Below, piece after piece: positions 14,799 through 23,289 of a stretch of DNA of 34,536 nt (within the stretch, counting starts at the first letter, position 1; each line of letters begins with the position of its first letter). The notes beneath the pieces were generated by a model. The model was not told the origin of the DNA and did no database searches. It saw only the letters and a program-made list of their open reading frames with translations. A program made the translations under genes and the position numbers. Origin of the DNA: DAOTTX01 sp034437515 (GTDB taxonomy: Bacteria; Chloroflexota; Anaerolineae; Aggregatilineales; Phototrophicaceae); the NCBI GenBank assembly GCA_034437515.1, contig DAOTTX010000199.1:1-34536 (forward strand), in the 5' to 3' direction.

Positions 14799-15661
14799 TG
14801 GATGACGCCCTCGTCTTTGCGGGCGTTGTTGAAGCGCAACCACAAGCTGACGATCAACAGGCCGACCAGCCCGAACGTCGCCGCCAGCCCCATGTAAAGA
14901 TAGGTGTCGCTTTGCGGGGTGATAAAAAAGCCGAATAACACCGTAAAGAACGACTTGTTCACACTTTCGATCTGATTGGTATCACCGCGCTCGATGACGA
15001 CGAAGGTCGTGTTGCCGCGCAACTGCCCGATGGCGCTGACCGGCTCACCGTCGATGCTGCCGTAGTCATAACGCTGCCAGGTGCCGTTCGACAATTCGAC
15101 CGCTCCGGTCGCTTCGGGGTCGGCGTCGAAGTCCTCCCCGAAGAAGCGCGTCATCGCCTCACGGATGCCTTCATCGACGCCGACCCGTGCATCCGGGCGG
15201 ACAGCGGTCATGTACAGGTCAGCATTGGAAACAAAGACCAGATTATAGACCGTCTCCTCCCGCAGCAGCGAAAAGGCGGTCACGCTGCCATCGTCGGGCA
15301 GGGTGTAGACCGTCTGCGTCCAGATGTTGCCGTCGAGGTTAAGGTCGCCGTTATAAGTCGGCGTCGCGTCGAAGTCTTCGATGATTTGCTGGATGGCGGC
15401 AAGCTGACCAGCGGCGACATCGTTACTGCCCACCGGCAGCACGTAGAAATTGGCCTCGACGCCATCCAGTGTGAGGTGTGGCACGCCAGCGGTGCCGATG
15501 TTTTCCCAGCCATCCGGCACCGGGACGTTAAAATCCTCGACGGAGTCGGCTGAGGTGATATAGGGGATGACGGGTAAGTCGCCGTCATCTTCCTGTGCTG
15601 CCACCGCCGATGCGACCAGCAGCAATAGTAAAGCAAAAACCAGACGAAACGTTTTGGACAT
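14777..15661 (-). CDS. Exported protein with CcmD-like C-terminal membrane segment
   Basis: A 294-residue protein with a clear signal peptide (residues 1-22, ending AVAAQ), an extracytoplasmic domain of about 215 residues with no recognised family, and one C-terminal span (about 253-272, YMGLAATFGLVGLLIVSLW) followed by a short basic and helical tail RFNNARKDEGVIQQL. The tail's size, single span and position right after ccmC match CcmD, the tiny subunit that helps release holo-CcmE from CcmABC. No separate ccmD is visible. I infer a fusion of CcmD to an exported domain; sequence similarity alone is weak because CcmD is so short. The start lies 3 nt after the ccmC stop. Confidence 0.75.
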   Translation of the reverse strand: MSKTFRLVFALLLLLVASAVAAQEDDGDLPVIPYITSADSVEDFNVPVPDGWENIGTAGVPHLTLDGVEANFYVLPVGSNDVAAGQLAAIQQIIEDFDATPTYNGDLNLDGNIWTQTVYTLPDDGSVTAFSLLREETVYNLVFVSNADLYMTAVRPDARVGVDEGIREAMTRFFGEDFDADPEATGAVELSNGTWQRYDYGSIDGEPVSAIGQLRGNTTFVVIERGDTNQIESVNKSFFTVLFGFFITPQSDTYLYMGLAATFGLVGLLIVSLWLRFNNARKDEGVIQQLQEDG

Positions 15662-15664
15662 ACG

Positions 15665-16429
15665 TCACTCACTCAAGATGCGTAATTTCAATGCGTGGAT
15701 GCGCTCTAACTTGTTTTCCAACCGGATGCGCCACCACATCAGCACAACGGGAACCAGTGTGCTCCAGATGATGAGGTTGGGGATCAGTGCCACCGCGACG
15801 TTTTGCGTGGCCTCGAATGTGCCTTCGGCGTTCTGCGGGCTAGGGCCGATCACCGCCGGATGGATGGTCTGCGGCACCACACGGATAATCAGCAGTGTGG
15901 TCAGCACGGTGACGAAAGCCAGAATGCCATACACCGCCGCAAAGCGACGGCGAGCGTCCGGGTTTTCGATGCCGTTGCGCAGCATCAAGTAGGCGGTGTA
16001 GGTCAGCACCATGATCGCGGCACTGGTCAGGCGTGGATCCCACGTCCACCACGTATTCCAGATCGGACGCGCCCAGATCGAACCGGTGATGAGGTTAATG
16101 ATTGACAGCACCAACCCGACCTCGACGCCAGCAATTGCCAGCGTATCCCATCTGATTTCACGCTGGCGTAGGTACAGCACACCGCCGAACACGGTCGCGC
16201 CGAACGCCAGAAAAGCACCGAAAAACGACGGCATGTGCAGATAAAAAATACGCTGCACAGCGCCTTGTTCAAGGTCGGTGTTGGCGTAACCGAGCGCCAA
16301 CCACACCCCGAAAGCCACCGCCAGCAGGGTGATGAGCGTCAAGATCATCAGGCTGCGCGGGGGGGACTCGTCCGCGCTTTCCATACTTATAGTCGATTCG
16401 TTGACAGATACGTTCTGAACAGCACTCAT
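15665..16429 (-). CDS. ccmC: Haem exporter/chaperone CcmC
   Basis: A 254-residue integral membrane protein of cytochrome c maturation System I. It presents haem to CcmE on the outer face of the membrane. The tryptophan-rich haem-handling motif is at 119-131 (WARPIWNTWWTWD). The two conserved external histidines are H65 (YLHMP) and H190 (QTIHP). Six spans can be traced. A 25-residue polar N-terminal extension precedes the first span, which is longer than usual. AAAGGT lies 9 nt before the ATG. A 68-nt gap with a possible internal promoter separates it from ccmB; the gene downstream follows almost directly. Confidence 0.95.
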   Translation of the reverse strand: MSAVQNVSVNESTISMESADESPPRSLMILTLITLLAVAFGVWLALGYANTDLEQGAVQRIFYLHMPSFFGAFLAFGATVFGGVLYLRQREIRWDTLAIAGVEVGLVLSIINLITGSIWARPIWNTWWTWDPRLTSAAIMVLTYTAYLMLRNGIENPDARRRFAAVYGILAFVTVLTTLLIIRVVPQTIHPAVIGPSPQNAEGTFEATQNVAVALIPNLIIWSTLVPVVLMWWRIRLENKLERIHALKLRILSE

Positions 16430-16463
16430 TGTTGCATACCTTTAAAACTTGTTAAACGCTACG

Positions 16464-16469
16464 ATTATA
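16464..16469 (-). promoter_or_regulatory. Possible internal -10 element upstream of ccmC
   Basis: A perfect TATAAT on the minus strand lies in the only sizeable gap of the inner ccm cluster, about 34 bp ahead of the ccmC ATG. No good -35 hexamer was found, so this is a weak call. Confidence 0.3.
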
Positions 16470-16497
16470 CTTGATTCCAGCACGAAAGTTGATGGCT

Positions 16498-17166
16498 TCA
16501 ATCCTCAACCACATATTCAAATAGCAGGCAGCCCAGCACTAAATACATCGTATCCAGCACCAGCAGTGTGAGTAGCCAGTTCGGTTCAAAGTCGTTCACG
16601 AGGATGCTGCGTGACGCCCGCACGACCAGCAACAGCACCGGCAACGCGGTCGGCATCATGGCGATGGGCAGCAACGTCTCGCGGGAGCGCGTCTGTACGG
16701 TCATGGTCGCCAGCAGCGTGCCCACCGAGGCAAAGCCGAGTGTGCCCAACCCCAATGTGACCAGCATCCAGGGGGTGACCAGCGAGAGGTTAAACAGCAC
16801 GGTAATCAACGGTAGCAAGATCAAACCGATGACAAACGTGAACAGCAAGTTACCCAACGTCTTGCCCAGGTAGAGCGGTACCCGACCGACCGGCGCGAAC
16901 AGCATCGCGTCCATGCCGCCTTGCTCACGTTCGGTGGCGAGGCTGCGATTTAACCCTAAGATGCTGGCGAACACCAGCGTCACCCACAGGATGCCGGTGA
17001 CGACCTCGCGCTGGGCGTCCCGGTCGAGTTCCAGCGCAAAGCTGAAGATCAAGATGCTGAGCAGCGCGAACAACCCCATAGAGTTGACCAACTCACGGCT
17101 GCGCAGTTCGGCGCGTAAGTCCTTGCGCATCACCGCGAGAATGGTACGAAAAAACGGTGTGGTCAT
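16498..17166 (-). CDS. ccmB: Haem ABC exporter permease CcmB
   Basis: A 222-residue membrane subunit with six predicted spans. The N-terminal amphipathic helix (RKDLRAELRSRELVNSM) and the conserved loop LATEREQGGMDAMLFAPV after the second span are typical of CcmB. With CcmA it forms the ATPase complex that, together with CcmC, drives release of haem-loaded CcmE. Its ATG overlaps the ccmA stop by 4 nt (ATGA), indicating coupled translation. Confidence 0.93.
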   Translation of the reverse strand: MTTPFFRTILAVMRKDLRAELRSRELVNSMGLFALLSILIFSFALELDRDAQREVVTGILWVTLVFASILGLNRSLATEREQGGMDAMLFAPVGRVPLYLGKTLGNLLFTFVIGLILLPLITVLFNLSLVTPWMLVTLGLGTLGFASVGTLLATMTVQTRSRETLLPIAMMPTALPVLLLVVRASRSILVNDFEPNWLLTLLVLDTMYLVLGCLLFEYVVED

Positions 17167-17888
17167 CGTGTCGTTGCCGCCCCGGTCGCTTCGGTGTAGG
17201 CCGCCATCAGCGCCATCGCGTCCAAGGTGTGTCCGGCGTCGTCATAGGCGACCCTGCCGCGTGAGAGGATCACCACGCGGTCGGCAGTGCGAGCGGCGCG
17301 TTCTAGCTGGTGCGTCGCCATGATGATCGTCTGTGTGCTGCGCCGGGCTTCGTCGAGTAATTCATCCAACGTCGCCGCCGCCACTTGATCTAACCCGGTG
17401 TACGGTTCGTCGAACAAGAGAATAGCCGGGTCGTGCAGCAACGCACGGGCGATGCTCAACCGCTGCTGCATCCCACGCGAGAATGTACGCACGAGGTCGT
17501 CGCCGCGCTTTTCCAGGCCGACACGGTGCAGCATGTCATCAATGTGCTTACTTATCTGCTTAGCTGGCAGGTTGTAAAGTTGTGCGAAGAAGCGCAGGTT
17601 CTCGGTGGCGGTCAGGTTCTCGTAGAGCAGCGGCTTATGGCTGACCATGCCCATCTGCGCCCGCACCGCCGCCGCTTCTTCCGGCATTGACCAGCCGCCG
17701 ACCGTGATTCCGCCAGCCGTAGGCCGGCTGAGGCCGGTGAGCAGCCGCAGCAGCGTGGATTTGCCGGAGCCGTTCGGCCCCAGCAGCGCGACGAACTGCC
17801 CGCGTTCGATCTCAAGATTGAGCTTGCGCAGCACCGGCAACAACCCATAAGTCTTGACCAGGTTCTTCGTCTGGATGACCACGCTCAT
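17163..17888 (-). CDS. ccmA: Haem ABC exporter ATP-binding protein CcmA
   Basis: The 241-residue ATPase of the CcmAB complex. Walker A is GPNGSGKST (37-45), the signature FSRGM (136-140), and Walker B LLFDEP (157-162), followed by the switch region MATHQLE. Its location next to ccmB and ccmC, rather than sequence alone, supports the CcmA assignment over other ABC ATPases. The start codon overlaps the stop of the upstream haem lipoprotein gene by 4 nt. Confidence 0.93.
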   Translation of the reverse strand: MSVVIQTKNLVKTYGLLPVLRKLNLEIERGQFVALLGPNGSGKSTLLRLLTGLSRPTAGGITVGGWSMPEEAAAVRAQMGMVSHKPLLYENLTATENLRFFAQLYNLPAKQISKHIDDMLHRVGLEKRGDDLVRTFSRGMQQRLSIARALLHDPAILLFDEPYTGLDQVAAATLDELLDEARRSTQTIIMATHQLERAARTADRVVILSRGRVAYDDAGHTLDAMALMAAYTEATGAATTR

Positions 17889-19678
17889 GATATATGTTCC
17901 TCGTCGGCGTCCATGCGTTCGTCTAGCCGAGCTTGTAACTGTGCCCGCCGCCGTTGATAGACGTCATGGTTGATTTCTCCGGCGTCGTGTTGGGCGTCTA
18001 ACGCGGAGATTTGCCGGGCCAGCCCGTCGATAATGGCGGCATCGCTGACGGCCTGCGTCCGTGAGCGATGCACGAAGAACACACCGACCGACGCGACCGT
18101 AATCAGTCCGGCAAGGGTGACCGCGATCACCGGTAGCAGGTTATTCGATGTGACGACGGATGAATCCACCGAAGAACCGACCTGTGCAGCGACCTCGCCA
18201 TCAATCCGAAAACGAATGAGTTCACCGGGCGTCAGGCTCAGGTTGGCACCGTAAGCAGTGGCGACATCGAGTTGCACCTCTTCCTCGCTGATGCGTTCTT
18301 GCCGTTCGCTGCTGAATTCCAGGTCTTCGGTTGTGATGAGCGTGAAGACCGGCCCGCGCAGCGGATAACCTATCGCGAACTCCACAAGCGCGGATTGTTC
18401 GTAGGGCAGGAAGTACACCATATCGACCGGGAAGCCGTCGCCAGGGGGCAGGCCGCGTGTGTCGATGTAAGTAAAGGTATCTTCGTCAAAAGCAAAGCGA
18501 TCGGTGCCGTCCGGCACGATGATCGAGCCGGGTGGCAGGTCGAATTCCAGACCGATAGGCCGACCGTCCGGCAGGGTGTCACCACTGGTGTACATCCGGT
18601 CGGAGCCGTTGCTGACCACATACGTGTGCGTTATTTGCAGCGCCCCCGTCACCGCGCTGACGTCGGTACGCAGTTGGTCAACGGTGATGACAGCGGCGTT
18701 GTTTGTCGCTTCGTAGATCGTCAACGGCGCTTCGGCTTCGGTCTGCCCGGCCTCGAATTCAAACGGATTGACGAAGTTGTTTTCCAGATAGTTGACCGAG
18801 GTGACATAGACGTTGCCGACCGTAACCGGCACATCTTCAAAGCGATAGCTGCCGTCCGGGTTGGTCATCGTGGTGATCGGCGGCGGTGGGTCGGTGCTCG
18901 CCTGACTGAAGATGCGCAGCGAGATCGTCATCTCGTCGGGTACCGTTCCGCCTTCCGTCCCGTTAAAGACCTGCCCGGTAATCGTGCCAGATGGTGCATC
19001 GGCATCGACGAAGGGTGTTACTTCGGGTGTGGCCTCGGTTTGTGCCAGCGCGGTGATGAGGTCTTCGTTCAGGTTGGAAACACGCACATAGGCCGTGACA
19101 TCACGCTTCGCCGCCGGTTCGAGATTGTCTTCCAGGTCGTCCAACGCGGCGAGCAACGCATCATTGCTGGTGTTCGCGTAGACCTCCGGCACCGAAAGGT
19201 CGCCTAACGCCCTGGTCAGTGTCGCCGCGATCTCGTCGGTGAACAGACGCTCCCCACGCTCGACTTGCTCCGGCGTGTAGTGCAGCAGATAGTTGTAAAG
19301 TGCCACCTGCCAGCGTGCCTCTGCGTCGAGTGCATTCTCCCAGGGTGGCATCAGGTTGGCGAGGTTGCCGTTGGTGACGATGTTAAAGTAATCCACCGGG
19401 GTTTGCCCCGCTTTCTGTTCGGGGTCGGTGAAGTTGCCGGGGTTCATCACCTGCCCGGATTGCACCAATTCCCCGTTACCCGCCCCGTTGATCCCATGAC
19501 AAGTGGTGCAGTTCAGCGTGTAGACTTCCGCGCCGCTGGTCAGCACCGGGTTACGTAGTGCGTCCGTCGCCGGGGGGGCAAAAGTGCGGACGATTTCAGG
19601 TTCGCCGCTCAGGTTGCTACAGGCAACCAGCACGACGAATAAGAGGGGTAATATTCCCCTCATCATTCGATATGACAT
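17885..19678 (-). CDS. Cytochrome c lipoprotein with carboxypeptidase-like beta domain
   Basis: A 597-residue exported haem protein. The signal sequence ends in a lipobox (VLVAC, C20). A class I cytochrome c domain follows, with C57-T-T-C60-H61 and a likely axial Met at M110 (NLMPPW). Residues of about 230-310 look like a carboxypeptidase-regulatory beta-sandwich (GTITGQVFNGTEGG, YRFEDVPV). A further beta-rich region runs to about 530. One span lies at about 533-555, and a cytoplasmic helical tail (GLARQISALDAQHDAGEIN, about 575-590) ends the protein. It sits inside the ccm cluster between ccmI-like and ccmA genes with a 4-nt overlap on ccmA. It may be a substrate of the machinery or an accessory factor. 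Confidence 0.85.
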   Translation of the reverse strand: MSYRMMRGILPLLFVVLVACSNLSGEPEIVRTFAPPATDALRNPVLTSGAEVYTLNCTTCHGINGAGNGELVQSGQVMNPGNFTDPEQKAGQTPVDYFNIVTNGNLANLMPPWENALDAEARWQVALYNYLLHYTPEQVERGERLFTDEIAATLTRALGDLSVPEVYANTSNDALLAALDDLEDNLEPAAKRDVTAYVRVSNLNEDLITALAQTEATPEVTPFVDADAPSGTITGQVFNGTEGGTVPDEMTISLRIFSQASTDPPPPITTMTNPDGSYRFEDVPVTVGNVYVTSVNYLENNFVNPFEFEAGQTEAEAPLTIYEATNNAAVITVDQLRTDVSAVTGALQITHTYVVSNGSDRMYTSGDTLPDGRPIGLEFDLPPGSIIVPDGTDRFAFDEDTFTYIDTRGLPPGDGFPVDMVYFLPYEQSALVEFAIGYPLRGPVFTLITTEDLEFSSERQERISEEEVQLDVATAYGANLSLTPGELIRFRIDGEVAAQVGSSVDSSVVTSNNLLPVIAVTLAGLITVASVGVFFVHRSRTQAVSDAAIIDGLARQISALDAQHDAGEINHDVYQRRRAQLQARLDERMDADEEHIS

Positions 19679-19702
19679 AGGGTTCCGTCTGTCTTTCGTT
19701 GG

Positions 19703-20089
19703 TTAAGTTGCTTGACCACGCATAACCGCTGTTTCGATGGCGTGGTCAATGGCTTCGTCGATGGTCGCATCGTCGGCCATTACCGGCACCATCAGATGCT
19801 CGGTGTCAAGTTCTTCAAGTGCCTTTAACGCCTGCACGCCGCGTTCCACCCACTGTGCCCGATCGTGTTCGTACTCGGCTTTGTCGAGCTTGCCGGTAGC
19901 ATAATCTTCGTCGAGGTCGTGCAGGTTGGTCAGCACGCGCTCATAGTAGACTTCGAGGCGTTCACGCTGGCGGTCAAGGCCCGTCTGTGTGCTTTCCTCC
20001 GCGTGGGATGGTGCAAACAGCGGCAGCGCAAGCCACGCGATGAATGCCAGTGCGATCATGGCGGAAACAGCAAGACCCTCGATACTCAT
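19703..20089 (-). CDS. CcmI-like single-span protein
   Basis: A 128-residue protein with one N-terminal span (about 5-27), then a charged helical region LEVYYERVLTNLHDLDEDYA and the pattern GKLDKAEYEHDRAQW. This helix pattern, D-x-x-x-G-K/E-L/I-x-x-x-x-Y, is typical of the membrane-proximal part of CcmI, the factor that holds apocytochrome for haem ligation. The large C-terminal TPR part of proteobacterial CcmI is missing. The ATG overlaps the ccmG stop by 4 nt. The tail of the neighbouring 597-residue lipoprotein shows a similar helix pattern. The assignment is by context and motif. Confidence 0.7.
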   Translation of the reverse strand: MSIEGLAVSAMIALAFIAWLALPLFAPSHAEESTQTGLDRQRERLEVYYERVLTNLHDLDEDYATGKLDKAEYEHDRAQWVERGVQALKALEELDTEHLMVPVMADDATIDEAIDHAIETAVMRGQAT

Positions 20090-20661
20090 ACCGAGTCATC
20101 TTCCGCCAACAAGGCATCAAGCAAAGTGCTGAGTGTCTCATCATCAACCGCGCCGAGATAGTGATGGAAGACTTCACCATCCCGGTCGATGACGAATGTC
20201 TCCGGTGCGCCTTCGATGTTGTACAGGTCGGAAACGTCCGAGCGCAGGTCGGGCGCGTTAGTGTAGGTCAGGCCAAATTCTTCGATGAACTCCAGCGAGT
20301 CGTCCGGCTCATCAATATATGTGATTCCCAGCAGCCGCACACCTTCATCGCTGTAGCGTTCGTGAACTCGTTGCAGGTCGGGCGCTTCCGCCCGGCAGGG
20401 AGTGCACCAACTGCCCCAGAAGTTTAAGACCACGATCTCACCGCGCAAGTCGCTGAGGCGCATGGTCTGGTCGTCAAAGGTCGTGAACGTGAAATCCGGC
20501 GCGGTGCCGTCGGTGGGCTGCGTCTGGTTTTGCTGCGTCAACTGCCAGCCGACCACCGAGATCACGCTTAAAATACCGATAATCAAGACGATTGACCCCC
20601 AATCCAAGCCGCCGGATTTTTGCTGTGCGGGTTCGGTGGGTAATCCGTTAATCTCTGTCAT
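20086..20661 (-). CDS. ccmG: Thiol:disulfide oxidoreductase CcmG/DsbE/ResA
   Basis: A 191-residue membrane-anchored thioredoxin-fold protein. One span (about 23-41) is followed by a TlpA-like domain with the active site W85-C86-T-P-C89 and the cis-proline region GAPETFVID. Such proteins reduce the CxxCH cysteines of apocytochrome c, or the CcmH cysteines, before haem attachment. It lies between ccmH (4-nt gap upstream) and ccmI-like (overlap downstream). CcmG and ResA cannot be told apart from sequence alone; the ccm context favours CcmG. Confidence 0.93.
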   Translation of the reverse strand: MTEINGLPTEPAQQKSGGLDWGSIVLIIGILSVISVVGWQLTQQNQTQPTDGTAPDFTFTTFDDQTMRLSDLRGEIVVLNFWGSWCTPCRAEAPDLQRVHERYSDEGVRLLGITYIDEPDDSLEFIEEFGLTYTNAPDLRSDVSDLYNIEGAPETFVIDRDGEVFHHYLGAVDDETLSTLLDALLAEDDSV

Positions 20662-20665
20662 CGTG

Positions 20666-21145
20666 TTATGCTCTCAAGTCGTTCTCAAGGCGGCTGCGAT
20701 AGTCGTCATCACCGCCGTCGTTGGTGGTTTCGATTATAGGCTGTGGGGCATAAGTCGCGTTGTCGGCCTGCCAGCGCCGGAACGTGTAGACACCGATGCC
20801 AAGCGCAAGCAGACTGACCGCAATCGGCCCTGCCAGTGAGAACAGCCGTAAGCCGTTGTCCTCCGGGATGCCGACCACACGTTCGCCGTAGCTGGAGACG
20901 AAGTAATTGATAATCTGTTCTTCGCTGCGTCCATCGGCAAGCTGATCGCGGATTTCCTCGCGCCAGTCGATACAAGTTTGGGCGCGGCAGGTGTGCAGCG
21001 GTTCCATCTCGCAGATGGGGCAGTACATACGCGCTGCGACATCGTTCACCTCGTCGTAGGTGACGGTATCCGGTGGTGTATCTTGCGCGGAGGCAGTCGC
21101 CGCCAGCAGCACCACCCCCAGCAGTACAAAAATCGTGCGTATCAT
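20666..21145 (-). CDS. ccmH: Cytochrome c maturation protein CcmH
   Basis: A 159-residue exported protein with a signal peptide (1-20), the redox motif M40-Y-C42-P-I-C45, a three-helix domain (to about 90) and one C-terminal span (about 103-121). CcmH receives reductant from CcmG and handles apocytochrome thiols. Two extra cysteines, C53 and C58 (HTCRAQTC), follow the usual pair within 13 residues, which proteobacterial CcmH lacks. They could form a second redox pair. The gene lies 2 nt downstream of ccmF. Confidence 0.93.
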   Translation of the reverse strand: MIRTIFVLLGVVLLAATASAQDTPPDTVTYDEVNDVAARMYCPICEMEPLHTCRAQTCIDWREEIRDQLADGRSEEQIINYFVSSYGERVVGIPEDNGLRLFSLAGPIAVSLLALGIGVYTFRRWQADNATYAPQPIIETTNDGGDDDYRSRLENDLRA

Positions 21146-21147
21146 AG

Positions 21148-23289
21148 TCAGGCGGTTGCTCCTGCGAGTTTCGGTCTTGCTTGTGATCGGTCACGCACAC
21201 TGACCGGGCGTGTCTCGTTAGGCCATGTGGAGATGATCGTACCGAGGATCAGCACCAACCCGCCCCACCACACCAGGTTAATCAGCGGATTGATGTAGAT
21301 AGTGAAGGTCGCACGGCTGTAGCTGACCTCGCCGTCACCGGCCCCGCCGAGCAGCACGTAAAAGTCGTTTTCGATGGTGCTGTGCGCTCCGGCGATGGTC
21401 ATCGGCATCATGGAGCCGTCATTCTGCGGGAAGCGGTCGATACGGGGTTCGATCTGCCGGATCTCGTCGCCGTTGCGGATGATGGTCACATAGGCGCGGT
21501 CGATGATGCGTCCGTCGCTGGCTTGCTGGATGGCGAAATCGTCGTAGCGCAGTTGGTACTCGTCATTGACCTGAATGGTCTCACCGACCTGCACCGTTTC
21601 CTGCCGTTCGAGCTGGAAGACTGTGCTGCCGATGACACCGATGCCGATGATAACGATGCCCAAATGCACGATGTAGCCCCCATAACGGCGGCGGTTGCGC
21701 GTGAACAGCGCGATAAACGCTTGCAACGGGTTCTCCTTGCGTCCGCGCATCCGCGCACGGGTGCCACGATAGATCTCGTAGGCGGCGACGTACCCCGCCA
21801 TGCTCACCACCGCGTAGCCGACGATGGCGACGATGGTCGTGGTGCCGGTTGCGACGATAGCGACGACGGTCAGCACGGTGAGCAGCAGCGGCACCGTTAG
21901 CGCCGTCCCCATGCGTTTGACTGAGGTCGCACCCCAGGCTGTGATCGGCGCGACACCCATTAAGACGTACATCGCCAGGAACAACGGCGGCGTCACCTGC
22001 ATGAAGTAATCAACGCCGAGGGTGATGTCCTCGTCAAAAAGTAATTCGGAGAGGATCGGTGCACCGAAGCTGCCCCAGAAGATCGCCACCGTCAGCGCCA
22101 TGAAGATCACGTTGTTGAGCACGAACATCGACTCGCGGCTCAGGATGCCGGTGAAATGATGTTCGTCCTTGAGCAACCCCTGACGCCAACGCCAGATCAG
22201 CATCACACTGGAAACCAGCGTGATCCCCGCCCAGAACAAGAACATCGGCAGGCCGATCTCGCTACGTGCGAAACTGTGGACACTTTCGATCAAGCCACTG
22301 CGGGTGGCGAACGTGCCGAACATCACCGCCGAGAACGTGGCGATAATCAGCACCATGTTCCACACCTTGAGCATCCCGCGCTTTTCCTGAATCATCACGC
22401 TGTGTAAGAACGCCGTGCCGACCAGCCAGGGCAGGAAGGCCGCGTTCTCGACCGGGTCCCAGCCCCAATAGCCGCCCCAACCGAGCACGTCATAAGCCCA
22501 ACGCCCACCGAGGATCAAGCCGAGGCTTAAGAACAGCCATGCGACCAGCGTCCAGCGCCGGGTGGCTTTAATCCAATTGGTTGAAAGGTCGCCGGAGGCC
22601 AGCGCCGCCATCGCAAAGGCGAACGGTACCAGAAAACCGACGAAACCGAGGTAAAGCATCGGTGGGTGAATAATCATGCCGAAGTGACGTAGCAACGGGT
22701 TCAGACCGCGTGCGTCCTGCGAGAGTGCGTTGTAATTCGGCGACTCCGCGTTCGCCGGGATCAGAAGCGAGTCGATCACCTGCGGGCGCGAAATCTGCTC
22801 GAACGTCTCCGCCGCCATCGTCTCCGGTGGGGTGAGCCACACACGCTCAAATGGATTTTCTACGAATAGGTTGAGATACAGGAAGAACGTGAGCGCCGCC
22901 ATCATGTAGGCGATGACATATGGCATCAGCCGGCGGTTGTTCTTCCAACTCAAAATGAGCGCCGCCGCCCCGAACAGGCTCATCGTCATTGACCAGAACA
23001 GCAGCGACCCCTGCTGTGACCCCCACAGCGCGGTAAACCGGTAAAACATCGGTGTGTTGGGGTCGGTAGTGCTGCGCACGTAGTTGATCTGATAGTCACC
23101 GGTCATCAAAGCGATGAGCAGCATTGTGCAGGCGATGACCAGCAGCGGGAACGTAGCAATTGCCGCGTTGCGTGCGCTCAAAACCAGACGGTCAGAATGA
23201 ATGCGACCGCCATACAGTGCGACGACAATCGCATAGATCGCCGCGACGAACGCGAGAAACGTTGCTGTCAGTCCGATCTCAGCTAGCAT
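21148..23289 (-). CDS. ccmF: Haem lyase subunit CcmF
   Basis: A large polytopic membrane protein of 713 residues that, with CcmH and CcmI, attaches haem to apocytochrome c. The tryptophan-rich motif is at about 271-288 (GWGGYWGWDPVENAAFLPW). Conserved histidines are in LLRHFGMIIHPPMLY (about 202 and 208), and about 14 spans can be traced. Between the RVWLTPPETM and GLNPLL segments there is an insert of about 35 residues not seen in the usual protein. An upstream in-frame ATG at 23355 would lie within ccmE. The ATG at 23289 overlaps the ccmE end by 11 nt and has a GAGG site inside ccmE, so it is preferred. Confidence 0.95.
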   Translation of the reverse strand: MLAEIGLTATFLAFVAAIYAIVVALYGGRIHSDRLVLSARNAAIATFPLLVIACTMLLIALMTGDYQINYVRSTTDPNTPMFYRFTALWGSQQGSLLFWSMTMSLFGAAALILSWKNNRRLMPYVIAYMMAALTFFLYLNLFVENPFERVWLTPPETMAAETFEQISRPQVIDSLLIPANAESPNYNALSQDARGLNPLLRHFGMIIHPPMLYLGFVGFLVPFAFAMAALASGDLSTNWIKATRRWTLVAWLFLSLGLILGGRWAYDVLGWGGYWGWDPVENAAFLPWLVGTAFLHSVMIQEKRGMLKVWNMVLIIATFSAVMFGTFATRSGLIESVHSFARSEIGLPMFLFWAGITLVSSVMLIWRWRQGLLKDEHHFTGILSRESMFVLNNVIFMALTVAIFWGSFGAPILSELLFDEDITLGVDYFMQVTPPLFLAMYVLMGVAPITAWGATSVKRMGTALTVPLLLTVLTVVAIVATGTTTIVAIVGYAVVSMAGYVAAYEIYRGTRARMRGRKENPLQAFIALFTRNRRRYGGYIVHLGIVIIGIGVIGSTVFQLERQETVQVGETIQVNDEYQLRYDDFAIQQASDGRIIDRAYVTIIRNGDEIRQIEPRIDRFPQNDGSMMPMTIAGAHSTIENDFYVLLGGAGDGEVSYSRATFTIYINPLINLVWWGGLVLILGTIISTWPNETRPVSVRDRSQARPKLAGATA

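Noticed and set aside
18272..19207. A 311-codon open frame on the plus strand
   Set aside because: It lies fully antisense to the haem lipoprotein gene, which has a clear signal peptide, haem motif and operon overlaps. Long antisense frames are common in G+C-rich coding DNA.
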